This document shows positions 8,800-16,508 of a stretch of DNA of 64,000 nt, in pieces (within the stretch, counting starts at the first letter, position 1; each line of letters starts with the position of its first letter). The DNA lies in NCBI RefSeq assembly GCF_010548375.1, contig NZ_JAAGLY010000036.1, positions 1-64,000 of the forward strand. The letters are read 5' to 3'. This stretch comes from Streptomyces sp. SID13726. Lineage in GTDB: Bacteria; Actinomycetota; Actinomycetes; Streptomycetales; Streptomycetaceae. Position numbers and translations under genes: made by a program. The notes under the pieces are model-generated. The model had not been told where the DNA came from. It ran no database searches and worked only from the letters and a program-made list of their open reading frames with translations.

Positions 8800-10830
8800 T
8801 CAGCCGACCAGCTTCTTCGCGAGCCCGCTGAGCTTCTCGCGGGCCGGGGAGGGCAGCCTACGGACCACGGGACCGCCGACGGCACGCAGCCTGCGCCGAA
8901 TGGCCGCCTTGCGCCGCTTGGCCAGGGCGGTGCGCACGACCTCCGGGTCGACGACCGGGACGGCGGCGCTGATCTGCACCTTGCCGTTGCCCTGGATCGT
9001 CACCTCGCACAGGTCGAGGGCCGCGCTCTTCTCGCCGTCCAGCTTCGCCGCGAGCTTCCAGTCGCCCGCGGGGACACCCGCCGCCCGCTCGGGCAGCACG
9101 ACGTGACCGCGGCTCGCGACATGGCGGACCTCGCCCGGCAGCACGAACGTCCGGCCGTCCGCGCCGGTCAGGATGAGGTCCGTCTTGTACGGGGCGGTCG
9201 CCGGGCGGCTGAACAGGTCGAGCCGCAGCTCCGGCCGGCCGGAGGGCATCCGCAGCACGGGACGCCCCTCCAGGTAGGTCTGGAGCTTCTTGCTGCGCCG
9301 GGCCACGTCGAGGGTGAGGTTGCCGTGCGGGTCGGTGAAGTAGAGGATCACCGCGCGCGAGGGCGAGCCGAGCAGCGCCGGGCGGCAGTCCGCGTCGACA
9401 TGGGGCGCGCGGTCGGCGCCGAGGCGGGCCTTGCGGACCACACCGAGCCCGCGGACCGGCACCCAGATGTCCCAGAAGCCGCGGGAGACCGGGCCGCGGC
9501 CCTTGACGCCCTGCGGGGCGACCTGGCCGGTGCCGCGCAGTACGACCTCGCAGGCGTCGTCGCCGAGGTCGACCACCTCGGAGGTGTACTTGGCGGCGCA
9601 GGACCACTCGACGGCCGTCTCCCGGTTGCGCAGCGACATCTCGGCCTTGAAGTCGCCGAGTTCGTCGGTGACGTCGACCAGCTCGCCGTCCTTCAGCACG
9701 TCCTCGACGAAGTCGGGGTGCAGGTAGACGCGGCCGTCGCGGCGCAGCAGCTTCAGCGGCTCGGAGTTCTCGCCGTGGGTGAGCCGGGCGCTGACGGTGA
9801 CGGCCAGCTTGCCGTCGGGCTGCCAGGCGACGTCCTCCAGGCGGGCCGCGCCCTTGATGGAGCTCATGAACCGGGCGAAGCGCACCAGGGCCTGGCGGTC
9901 GTCGCGGCGCAGCAGGGTGGAGCGGACCCGGGTGAGCGCGCCGAGCCCGTCGTGCACGCCCTCGGTCATGAAGTCCCGCTCCAGCGGGCGGATGGCCTCG
10001 ACCATCTCGTCGAGGTAGGCCTCGTCGTACTTGAGGACGCTGGGCTCGCTGAGCCGGCCGAGCATCTCCACCCGGTAGAAGCGGCGCAGCAGCAGGTCGC
10101 GGAAGGCGCCGGGCTCGGTGTTGGCGACGACGACGTCCAGGACCTCGCGGAGGTTTCCGTAGTAGCCGGACGGGATGATCCGGGCGGAACCGGCGTTGTT
10201 GCCGTCGTCGCGCTTCGAGTAGTAGTAGCAGGTGTAGCTGCCGAGAATGGAGACGACCTTGGCGGGGAAATACGCCTCCATCATGTAGAGCTGGTCCTCG
10301 AGCCGCCGCTTGCCCTCGGGGTAGGCGATGTTGTTCTCGCGGAGGAATTCCGTGCGGAACATCTTGTGCGGGGTGAGGCTGTCGTACAGAGGGGCGTCGT
10401 GGATGGTGCACTTCTCGCGGTCCAGGCGGAAGACGCCGTGCGGGACCCCGCGGAAGTTGCTGGCCACCTTGCCGATGACGATGTCGGAGCCGTTGCGGTG
10501 GCCCATGTCGTACAGGCGGCGCAGGGCGTCGGAGGCGAGGTAGTCGTCCTGGTCGACGAACTGGACGTATTCGCCCTTGGCCTCACCGACGCCTATGTTC
10601 CTGGGCTTTCCGGGCCAACCGGAGTTGGGTATGTGAATCGCCCGGAAATGCGGGTGTTCCTTGGCGAGGGAGTCCAGCTTCTCGGCGGTGTCGTCCGTCG
10701 AGCCGTCGTTCACGAAGAGGACTTCGAATTCCTCGGCCGGCAGGGTCTGCCGCAGCAGCGAGTCGATGCAGGGTTCGATGTACTTTCCCGGGTTGTAGAC
10801 CGGGATGATGACGCTCACTTTGATCGACAT
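8800..10830 (-). CDS. Family 2 glycosyltransferase with C-terminal beta-rich domain
   Basis: A 676-residue inverting glycosyltransferase. The GT-A domain fills the first 250 or so residues: VSVIIPVYNPGKYIEPC at the start, NDGSTDDT at 41-48, GWPGKPRNIG at 71-80, and the metal-binding DQDD at 93-96. The remaining 400 residues are beta-rich, resemble the accessory region of teichoic-acid glycosyltransferases, and end in a basic amphipathic stretch. The start is the ATG with an upstream AGGAGA; an in-frame extension of 61 codons upstream is low-quality sequence. It is followed by rmlC, suggesting it transfers rhamnose or another sugar to a wall polymer. Donor and acceptor are not determinable. 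Confidence 0.88.
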   Translation of the reverse strand: MSIKVSVIIPVYNPGKYIEPCIDSLLRQTLPAEEFEVLFVNDGSTDDTAEKLDSLAKEHPHFRAIHIPNSGWPGKPRNIGVGEAKGEYVQFVDQDDYLASDALRRLYDMGHRNGSDIVIGKVASNFRGVPHGVFRLDREKCTIHDAPLYDSLTPHKMFRTEFLRENNIAYPEGKRRLEDQLYMMEAYFPAKVVSILGSYTCYYYSKRDDGNNAGSARIIPSGYYGNLREVLDVVVANTEPGAFRDLLLRRFYRVEMLGRLSEPSVLKYDEAYLDEMVEAIRPLERDFMTEGVHDGLGALTRVRSTLLRRDDRQALVRFARFMSSIKGAARLEDVAWQPDGKLAVTVSARLTHGENSEPLKLLRRDGRVYLHPDFVEDVLKDGELVDVTDELGDFKAEMSLRNRETAVEWSCAAKYTSEVVDLGDDACEVVLRGTGQVAPQGVKGRGPVSRGFWDIWVPVRGLGVVRKARLGADRAPHVDADCRPALLGSPSRAVILYFTDPHGNLTLDVARRSKKLQTYLEGRPVLRMPSGRPELRLDLFSRPATAPYKTDLILTGADGRTFVLPGEVRHVASRGHVVLPERAAGVPAGDWKLAAKLDGEKSAALDLCEVTIQGNGKVQISAAVPVVDPEVVRTALAKRRKAAIRRRLRAVGGPVVRRLPSPAREKLSGLAKKLVG

Positions 10831-10952
10831 CTGCTGGTACCTGTCTCCTGTTCGCAAGCCCTGCGGCGTATGGCCGCCCCATGGACGGCTGGTGATCATC
10901 AGGTGTATGCCTGGGGTCACAGGGTAGCTGCACATGTTCGAGGCGGCTCGGT

Positions 10953-10982
10953 TTGACCCCTTCGCTGACGGCCCCGTACTCT
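10953..10982 (+). promoter_or_regulatory. Housekeeping promoter for rplU-rpmA
   Basis: TTGACC (10953-10958) and TACTCT (10977-10982) are separated by 18 bp, a good match to streptomycete HrdB-type promoters. This leaves a leader of about 140 nt before rplU. Confidence 0.7.
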
Positions 10983-11129
10983 TGACCGTCGACGTGTCCG
11001 CAGAACAGGCCACGTCACATCCCCGTAAACCTCATTCCTCCAGGGCACCGGGTGCCACGGAGAGGCCGCTCGTATGCCGGGCGGCTGGACTGCGGGGGTG
11101 CCGTTCCCGAGCGAGAGAGTGAGATCCGC

Positions 11130-11450
11130 GTGTACGCCATCGTGCGCAGCGGTGGTCGCCAGCACAAGGTTGCTGTCGGCGAAATCGTTGAGGTTGACAA
11201 GATTTCCACTGCCAAGGTTGGCGACACGGTCGAGCTCTCGACCCTGCTCGTTGTCGACGGCGAAGCTGTCACCAGCGACCCGTGGGTGCTGGCCGGCATC
11301 AAGGTCCAGGCCGAGGTCGTGGACCACCACAAGGGCGTCAAGATCGACATCCTTCGCTACAAGAACAAGACCGGCTACCGCCGTCGTCAGGGCCACCGCC
11401 AGCAGTACACGGCGATCAAGGTCACTGAGATCCCCGCGGCTGCGAAGTAA
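11130..11450 (+). CDS. rplU: 50S ribosomal protein L21
   Basis: A 106-residue ribosomal protein of the large subunit. It starts VYAIVRSGGRQHKVAVGE and contains the conserved KIDILRYKNKTGYRRRQGHRQ near the C-terminus, both diagnostic for L21. The GTG start was chosen by homology to the family N-terminus. rpmA follows 14 bases later. Confidence 0.97.
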   Translation: MYAIVRSGGRQHKVAVGEIVEVDKISTAKVGDTVELSTLLVVDGEAVTSDPWVLAGIKVQAEVVDHHKGVKIDILRYKNKTGYRRRQGHRQQYTAIKVTEIPAAAK

Positions 11451-11464
11451 GGGACTGAGGAGAG

Positions 11465-11719
11465 ATGGCACACAAGAAGGGCGCATCGTCCACCCGTAAC
11501 GGTCGTGACTCCAACGCTCAGCGCCTCGGCGTGAAGCGTTACGGCGGTCAGGTCGTCAGCGCGGGCGAGATCCTGGTCCGCCAGCGCGGCACCCACTTCC
11601 ACCCGGGTGCGGGCGTCGGCCGTGGCGGCGACGACACGCTGTTCGCGCTGAACGCCGGTGCGGTGCAGTTCGGCACCCACCGTGGCCGCAAGGTCGTGAA
11701 CATCGTTCCGGTCGCCTGA
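11465..11719 (+). CDS. rpmA: 50S ribosomal protein L27
   Basis: An 84-residue L27, which sits near the peptidyl transferase centre. It begins MAHKKGASSTRNGRDSNAQR, followed by LGVKRYGGQ and QRGTHFHPG, the classic L27 sequence. There is no N-terminal extension of the type cleaved in some Firmicutes. The upstream GAGGAGAG is a strong ribosome site. It is cotranscribed with rplU, with a terminator-like hairpin before obg. Confidence 0.98.
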   Translation: MAHKKGASSTRNGRDSNAQRLGVKRYGGQVVSAGEILVRQRGTHFHPGAGVGRGGDDTLFALNAGAVQFGTHRGRKVVNIVPVA

Positions 11720-11746
11720 GCTCAGGCTCAGACCGAACTTTTCGCG

Positions 11747-11786
11747 AGGCGGACCTCACTTCCCTGGTGGGAAGGCGGGTCCGCCT
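11747..11786 (+). terminator. Hairpin between rpmA and obg
   Basis: An outer 9-bp stem (11747-11755 with 11778-11786) encloses an inner 6-bp stem (11759-11764 with 11769-11774) and is followed by TTT. It probably ends or attenuates the ribosomal-protein transcript before obg. Confidence 0.7.
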
Positions 11787-11837
11787 TTCGCGTGTTAGAG
11801 CAATAGGTATTCCGTACGTTTTCTGGAGGCACTGACC

Positions 11838-13274
11838 ATGACCACCTTCGTGGACCGCGTCGAACTGCATGTCGCCGCGGGTAACGGAGGTCACGGCTGT
11901 GCCTCCGTCCACCGGGAGAAGTTCAAGCCGCTCGGCGGACCCGACGGCGGCAACGGCGGCCGGGGCGGGGACGTGATCCTCACCGTCGACCAGTCCGTGA
12001 CCACGCTGCTCGACTACCACCACTCCCCGCACCGCAAGGCCACCAACGGCAAGCCCGGCGAGGGCGGCAACCGCTCCGGCAAGGACGGCCAGGACCTGGT
12101 CCTGCCCGTGCCGGACGGCACCGTGGTCCTCGACGCGGTGGGCAACGTCCTCGCCGACCTGGTCGGACAGGGCACCACCTACATCGCGGCCCAGGGCGGC
12201 CGCGGCGGACTCGGCAACGCGGCGCTGGCCTCCGCCCGCCGCAAGGCCCCCGGCTTCGCGCTGCTCGGCGTGCCCGGCGACCTCCAGGACATCGTCCTGG
12301 AGCTCAAGACCGTCGCCGACGTGGCGCTGGTCGGCTACCCGAGCGCCGGGAAGTCCTCGCTGATCTCCGTCCTTTCAGCGGCCAAGCCGAAGATCGCCGA
12401 CTACCCCTTCACCACGCTGGTCCCGAACCTCGGTGTGGTCACCGCCGGCGAGACCGTCTACACCATCGCCGACGTGCCGGGTCTGATCCCGGGCGCCAGC
12501 CAGGGCAAGGGCCTGGGCCTCGAGTTCCTGCGCCACGTCGAGCGGTGCAGCGTCCTCGTGCACGTCCTGGACACCGCCACGCTGGAGTCCGACCGGGACC
12601 CGGTCTCCGACCTCGACATCATCGAGGCGGAGCTCAGGGAGTACGGCGGCCTCGACAACCGGCCGCGGATCGTCGTCCTGAACAAGACCGACGTACCGGA
12701 CGGCAAGGACCTCGCCGAGATGGTGCGGCCGGATCTGGAGGCCAGGGGATACCGGGTCTTCGAGGTGTCCGCGGTCGCGCACGTCGGCCTGCGGGAGCTG
12801 TCCTTCGCGCTCGCCGACCTGGTCGGCAGGGCGCGGGCCGCGCGGCCCAAGGAGGAGGCGACCCGGATCGTCATCCGGCCCAAGGCCGTGGACGACGCGG
12901 GCTTCACCGTGACCCGCGAGGACGACGGGCTGTTCCGGGTGCGCGGCGAGAAGCCGGAGCGCTGGGTGCGCCAGACCGACTTCAACAACGACGAGGCCGT
13001 CGGCTACCTCGCCGACCGGCTCAACCGCCTCGGTGTCGAGGAGGAGCTGATGAAGGCGGGCGCCCGCTCCGGCGACGGCGTCGCCATCGGCCCCGAGGAG
13101 AACGCGGTCGTCTTCGACTGGGAGCCGACGGTCATGGCCGGCGCCGAGATGCTCGGCCGGCGTGGCGAGGACCACCGCTTCGAGGAGCCCCGTCCCGCCG
13201 CCCAGCGCAGGCGCGACAAGCAGGCCGAGCGCGACGAGGCAGCACAGGAGTTCGACGACTTCGAGCCCTTCTGA
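11838..13274 (+). CDS. obg: Obg/CgtA family GTPase
   Basis: A 478-residue ribosome-associated GTPase needed for 50S maturation and, in Streptomyces, linked to the onset of differentiation. The glycine-rich Obg fold occupies about residues 1-158 (VAAGNGGHGCASVHREKF, GGNGGRGGDVI). The G domain follows with the P-loop GYPSAGKSS near 165-173, FTTLVPNLG, DVPGLIPGAS and NKTD. A C-terminal OCT domain and an acidic tail finish the protein. GGAGG precedes the ATG. Order rplU-rpmA-obg is conserved across bacteria. Confidence 0.97.
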   Translation: MTTFVDRVELHVAAGNGGHGCASVHREKFKPLGGPDGGNGGRGGDVILTVDQSVTTLLDYHHSPHRKATNGKPGEGGNRSGKDGQDLVLPVPDGTVVLDAVGNVLADLVGQGTTYIAAQGGRGGLGNAALASARRKAPGFALLGVPGDLQDIVLELKTVADVALVGYPSAGKSSLISVLSAAKPKIADYPFTTLVPNLGVVTAGETVYTIADVPGLIPGASQGKGLGLEFLRHVERCSVLVHVLDTATLESDRDPVSDLDIIEAELREYGGLDNRPRIVVLNKTDVPDGKDLAEMVRPDLEARGYRVFEVSAVAHVGLRELSFALADLVGRARAARPKEEATRIVIRPKAVDDAGFTVTREDDGLFRVRGEKPERWVRQTDFNNDEAVGYLADRLNRLGVEEELMKAGARSGDGVAIGPEENAVVFDWEPTVMAGAEMLGRRGEDHRFEEPRPAAQRRRDKQAERDEAAQEFDDFEPF

Positions 13275-13275
13275 G

Positions 13276-13292
13276 CCCCGGCCCCGCCGGGG
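13276..13292 (+). terminator. Short GC hairpin after obg
   Basis: A 7-bp perfect repeat with a CCC loop lies directly after the obg stop codon. It has no T-tract, so it is a weak terminator candidate. Confidence 0.45.
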
Positions 13293-13360
13293 GTGTCCGG
13301 AAGGTGAATTTCCTCCCGAAGACAAACTCAATCTAAAAGATCGTCACACGGCGGTGTCCT

Positions 13361-13418
13361 GAGGCCCGTTGCGACAAGATCACGTTCATCATGTGATTCC
13401 CGAGTCGCAACGGGTCTC
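13361..13418. other. Large two-tier inverted repeat between obg and phoD
   Basis: The outer arms (13361-13375 with 13404-13418) pair over 15 bp with one G:U. Inside, ATCAC (13379-13383) pairs with GTGAT (13393-13397) around a 9-nt loop. It lies 113 bases upstream of the phoD start. It could be a terminator for obg or a regulatory structure for phoD. Confidence 0.6.
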
Positions 13419-13530
13419 CTGTTTGCTATCTGTTTGTCATGCACGCGAACGCTCGGGTTCAGCAGGCGGACCGCCCCGGAGCATGAGCTTCCAGGGTGTC
13501 CAAGAGGCCAGCGACGCAAGGGAGTTCGTC

Positions 13531-15081
13531 ATGACCCGAGTCACCTCGCCCGACCGGCGCCGCTTTCTGACCGCTGGTGCCGCCGTCCTCGGCGCCGCGG
13601 CCTCCGCGCAACTGTGGCTGCCGGCCACCGCGAGAGCGGCCGCCGCCGCACTTCCGGACGGTGTCTTCGGCCTCGGCGTGGCCTCCGGCGACCCGCTGCC
13701 GGACGGCATCGTGCTGTGGACCCGCCTCGCCCCCGACCCGCTGCACGGCGGTGGCATGCCCGACAGCGCGGTCGAGGTGGAGTGGGAGATCGCCGAGGAC
13801 GAGCGCTTCGCGAAGGTCACGCGCCGGGGCACCGCCCAGGCGCTGCCCGCATACGGACACAGTGTTCACGTGGATGTACGGGGTCTGGGAGCCGGACGCA
13901 CCTACTGGTACCGCTTCCGCGCGGGCGGCCAGCTCTCCCGCACCGGCCGCACCCGCACCGCGCCCTCCTGGACCTTCTCCCGCGGCAGCCTCCGGGTGGC
14001 GCTCGCCTCCTGCCAGAACTGGCAGCACGGCTACTTCACGCCGTACGCCGACATGCTCGCCCAGGACCCCGACTTCGTGCTCTTCGTCGGCGACTACATC
14101 TACGAGTCCGCGCCGGCCTCGACCGGCCCGCGCCGCCACGAGGGCACCGGGGAGCCGTACACCCTCGTGCAGTACCGCAACCGGTACGCGCAGTACCGCG
14201 CCGACCCGGACCTCGCCGAGATGCACGCCAACGCGCCCTTCGTGGTCACCTTCGACGACCACGAGGTCGACAACGACTTCGCCGGCGAGATCCCGCAGGA
14301 CCCCGACAAGCAGCCGCACGACGCCTTCGTGGCCCGGCTCACCGCCGCCTACCAGGCGTACTACGAGCACATGCCGGTCCGCGCGAGCGCCGTGCCGAAC
14401 GGCCCGCACATCCAGATGTACCGCGCGCTGGACTTCGGCCGCCTCGCCCGGCTCAACATCCTCGACACCCGGCAGTTCCGCAGCGACCAGGCCACCAGCC
14501 AGTCCGGCGCCCAGGACCCCGGGCTGACCATGCTCGGCGCCGCGCAGAAGCAGTGGCTGCTCGGCTCGCTGCACGGCTCGACGGCCCGCTGGAACCTGGT
14601 GGCCTCCCAGATCATGCTCGCCGAGACCGACCTCCTGCTCGGCGAGGGCAAGCTCTGGTACTACGACGCCTGGGACGGCTACCAGGCCGAGCGCAACGCC
14701 CTGCTCGGCCAGCTCGGGAACGTGAGCAACCCCCTCGTGCTCAGCGGCGACCGCCACCTCACGATGGTCAGCGACCTCAAGGAGGACTACGCCGACCCGT
14801 CCTCCGCCGTGGTCGGCGCCGAGTTCGTCGGCACGTCGATCTCCAGCAACGGCGACCAGGACCAGGCCGCCTTCCACGCCCAGTGGGACCCGCTGCGGGC
14901 CGACAACCCGCACTGGAAGCTGATCGACGCCCACCGCGGCTACCACCTCTTCGACATCGACCGCGACGGCGTCGACGCGCAGGTCAGGGTCGTGGACACG
15001 GTCCTCAGGCCGCAGGCGGCGCCGAGCACGCTGGCCCGGCTGCGGGTGGACTCGGGGACCCCGGGCGTCCGGCTGGTGTGA
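13531..15081 (+). CDS. phoD: PhoD-family alkaline phosphatase/phosphodiesterase, Tat-exported
   Basis: A 516-residue secreted metallo-phosphatase. The N-terminus has a twin-arginine signal (DRRRFLTAG, then a hydrophobic stretch and a cleavage region near residue 35). The core carries PhoD-type metal-binding motifs: LASCQNW, FVGDYIYE, TFDDHEVDND and LSGDRHL. The ATG at the twin-arginine leader is preferred; an upstream ATG 16 codons earlier is in frame. PhoD enzymes hydrolyse phosphate diesters and in Bacillus attack wall teichoic acid. Its position beside a polyol-phosphate polymer locus is compatible with a polymer-turnover role, although phosphate scavenging is the default. A hairpin follows. 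Confidence 0.9.
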   Translation: MTRVTSPDRRRFLTAGAAVLGAAASAQLWLPATARAAAAALPDGVFGLGVASGDPLPDGIVLWTRLAPDPLHGGGMPDSAVEVEWEIAEDERFAKVTRRGTAQALPAYGHSVHVDVRGLGAGRTYWYRFRAGGQLSRTGRTRTAPSWTFSRGSLRVALASCQNWQHGYFTPYADMLAQDPDFVLFVGDYIYESAPASTGPRRHEGTGEPYTLVQYRNRYAQYRADPDLAEMHANAPFVVTFDDHEVDNDFAGEIPQDPDKQPHDAFVARLTAAYQAYYEHMPVRASAVPNGPHIQMYRALDFGRLARLNILDTRQFRSDQATSQSGAQDPGLTMLGAAQKQWLLGSLHGSTARWNLVASQIMLAETDLLLGEGKLWYYDAWDGYQAERNALLGQLGNVSNPLVLSGDRHLTMVSDLKEDYADPSSAVVGAEFVGTSISSNGDQDQAAFHAQWDPLRADNPHWKLIDAHRGYHLFDIDRDGVDAQVRVVDTVLRPQAAPSTLARLRVDSGTPGVRLV

Positions 15082-15098
15082 AACCTGTGTGAGGGGAG

Positions 15099-15122
15099 CC
15101 TGGGACTCATCCCTGTCCCAGG
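15099..15122 (+). terminator. Terminator after phoD
   Basis: An 8-bp perfect repeat (15099-15106 with 15115-15122, 8-nt loop) lies 18 bases after the stop. Confidence 0.6.
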
Positions 15123-15168
15123 TCTCTCTCAGGCAGGTCTCAGGAGCGGCTCTTACCGTCCTCTGACC

Positions 15169-16362
15169 ATGGAGACGGACTGTACGAGTGATGACTTCCC
15201 GGTGAACGGCGTGCCCGCCCCGCTGTCCGCCGGTACCCGGCTGCTGCACATCGGCCCCCACAAGACCGGCACGACCGCCGTCCAGGGCGCGCTGTTCGCG
15301 GCCAAGGAGCGGCTGCCCGAGCACGGCGTGGTGTTCCCGGCGCACACCAGGCACCCGATGGAGGCCGCCCTCGCCGCCTGCGCGAGGCCCGCGATGATGG
15401 GCGACACCGCGCCCACCGAGAAGCACTGGACCCGGCTGGTCGAGGACGTGGCCGCCGCCGGCCCGCGCACCTCGGTGGTGAGCAGCGAGTTCTTCGCCGA
15501 CGCCGAGGACGACGCCACCGTCGCGCGGATCGTCGAGCGGCTCGGCGGGGAGCGCGCGCACATCCTGGTCACGCTGCGGCCGCTGGTGCGGATCATGCCC
15601 TCGCAGTGGCAGCAGTACGTGCAGAACGGGCTGCGCATGGGCTACGAGGACTGGCTCACCCACATGCTGCGCAAGGCGCCGTACGAGAAGCCCAACCCCA
15701 GCTTCTGGCGGCGGCACCGGCACGACCGGCTGGTCGAGCGCTGGGTCCGGGCGGTCGGGCCCGGGCGGGTCACGGTCGTCGTGGTCGACGACGGCGACCG
15801 GGACGGCCTGATGCGCACTTTCGAACGGCTCCTCGGGCTGCCCGAGAATCTTCTCCAGCCGGTTCCGGACACCGCGAATCGTTCTCTTACCCTCGCCGAG
15901 ACCGAAATGCTGCGGAATCTTAACAAGGAATTCCGCGGCAATGGACTGCCCGACGAGTTGTATTCCAAGCTCGTCCGCAACGGCGCGGTCATGCATATGA
16001 AGAACGCGTGCAGTCCCTCGCCCGAGGACGTGAAGATCCTCACTCCGGACTGGGCCGTGGAGGCCGCGGCCGGGATCGGCGCCGGGATGGCTCGAAGCAT
16101 CCGTGACCTGGGCGTGCGGATCATCGGCGACCCCGCGCTGCTGTCCGCCGTACCGGAGGCGCCCGCCCTGGACGGGATCCCCGCCCCGCGGATCTCGCCC
16201 GAGGCGGCGGCCCAGGCGCTGTACGGGGTGCTGGCCGCGGCGGCCGAGGCGCCGGTGCGGCACACTTCGCCGGCCAAGGCGCGCACGGTGCACCAGACGT
16301 CGTCGAAGGAACTGATGCGGGTACTCGGCCACCGCTGTCTCAAGAGGCTGCGCCGCCGCTGA
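15169..16362 (+). CDS. Sulfotransferase-like protein of the wall-polymer locus
   Basis: A 397-residue protein without signal peptide. Residues 27-39 read HIGPHKTGTTAVQ, matching the 5'-phosphosulfate-binding loop of PAPS-dependent sulfotransferases, and the later VTLRPLVRIMPSQWQQYV fits the 3'-phosphate-binding region with its conserved Arg and Ser. The family attaches sulfate to sugars or other hydroxyls. Being upstream of CDP-polyol synthesis and polymerase genes, it may modify a wall glycopolymer. The stretch 15830-16010 is markedly less GC-rich than its surroundings. A related nucleotide-binding transferase cannot be excluded. Confidence 0.65.
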   Translation: METDCTSDDFPVNGVPAPLSAGTRLLHIGPHKTGTTAVQGALFAAKERLPEHGVVFPAHTRHPMEAALAACARPAMMGDTAPTEKHWTRLVEDVAAAGPRTSVVSSEFFADAEDDATVARIVERLGGERAHILVTLRPLVRIMPSQWQQYVQNGLRMGYEDWLTHMLRKAPYEKPNPSFWRRHRHDRLVERWVRAVGPGRVTVVVVDDGDRDGLMRTFERLLGLPENLLQPVPDTANRSLTLAETEMLRNLNKEFRGNGLPDELYSKLVRNGAVMHMKNACSPSPEDVKILTPDWAVEAAAGIGAGMARSIRDLGVRIIGDPALLSAVPEAPALDGIPAPRISPEAAAQALYGVLAAAAEAPVRHTSPAKARTVHQTSSKELMRVLGHRCLKRLRRR

Positions 16363-16508
16363 ACTTCCGCGCGGTCGCGCCGTTACTGCCAGTGCAAGAT
16401 GAATGACAGGTAGCGCGTACATATGCAGTGAACGGCGGTCACCTTGCACAGCGGTAACCGCAAGTGGGACCATTTCCCCGTTCCCTGTCGCCCCGAGGTA
16501 GGTCATCT

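Noticed and set aside
8317..10956. 879-codon frame over rmlC and the glycosyltransferase gene
   Set aside because: Antisense shadow; composition is Val/Ala/Asp-rich without motifs, and both covered genes are certain.
13384..13394. GTTCATCATGT as a PhoP (PHO box) repeat upstream of phoD
   Set aside because: Only one unit resembles the consensus; the next 11 bases do not, so it is below the level I would call.
13459..16506. 1015-codon open frame on the minus strand across phoD and the sulfotransferase-like gene
   Set aside because: A GC-rich antisense shadow: low-complexity Arg/Gly/Val/Ala composition, no family motif, and fully overlapped by two recognisable genes.
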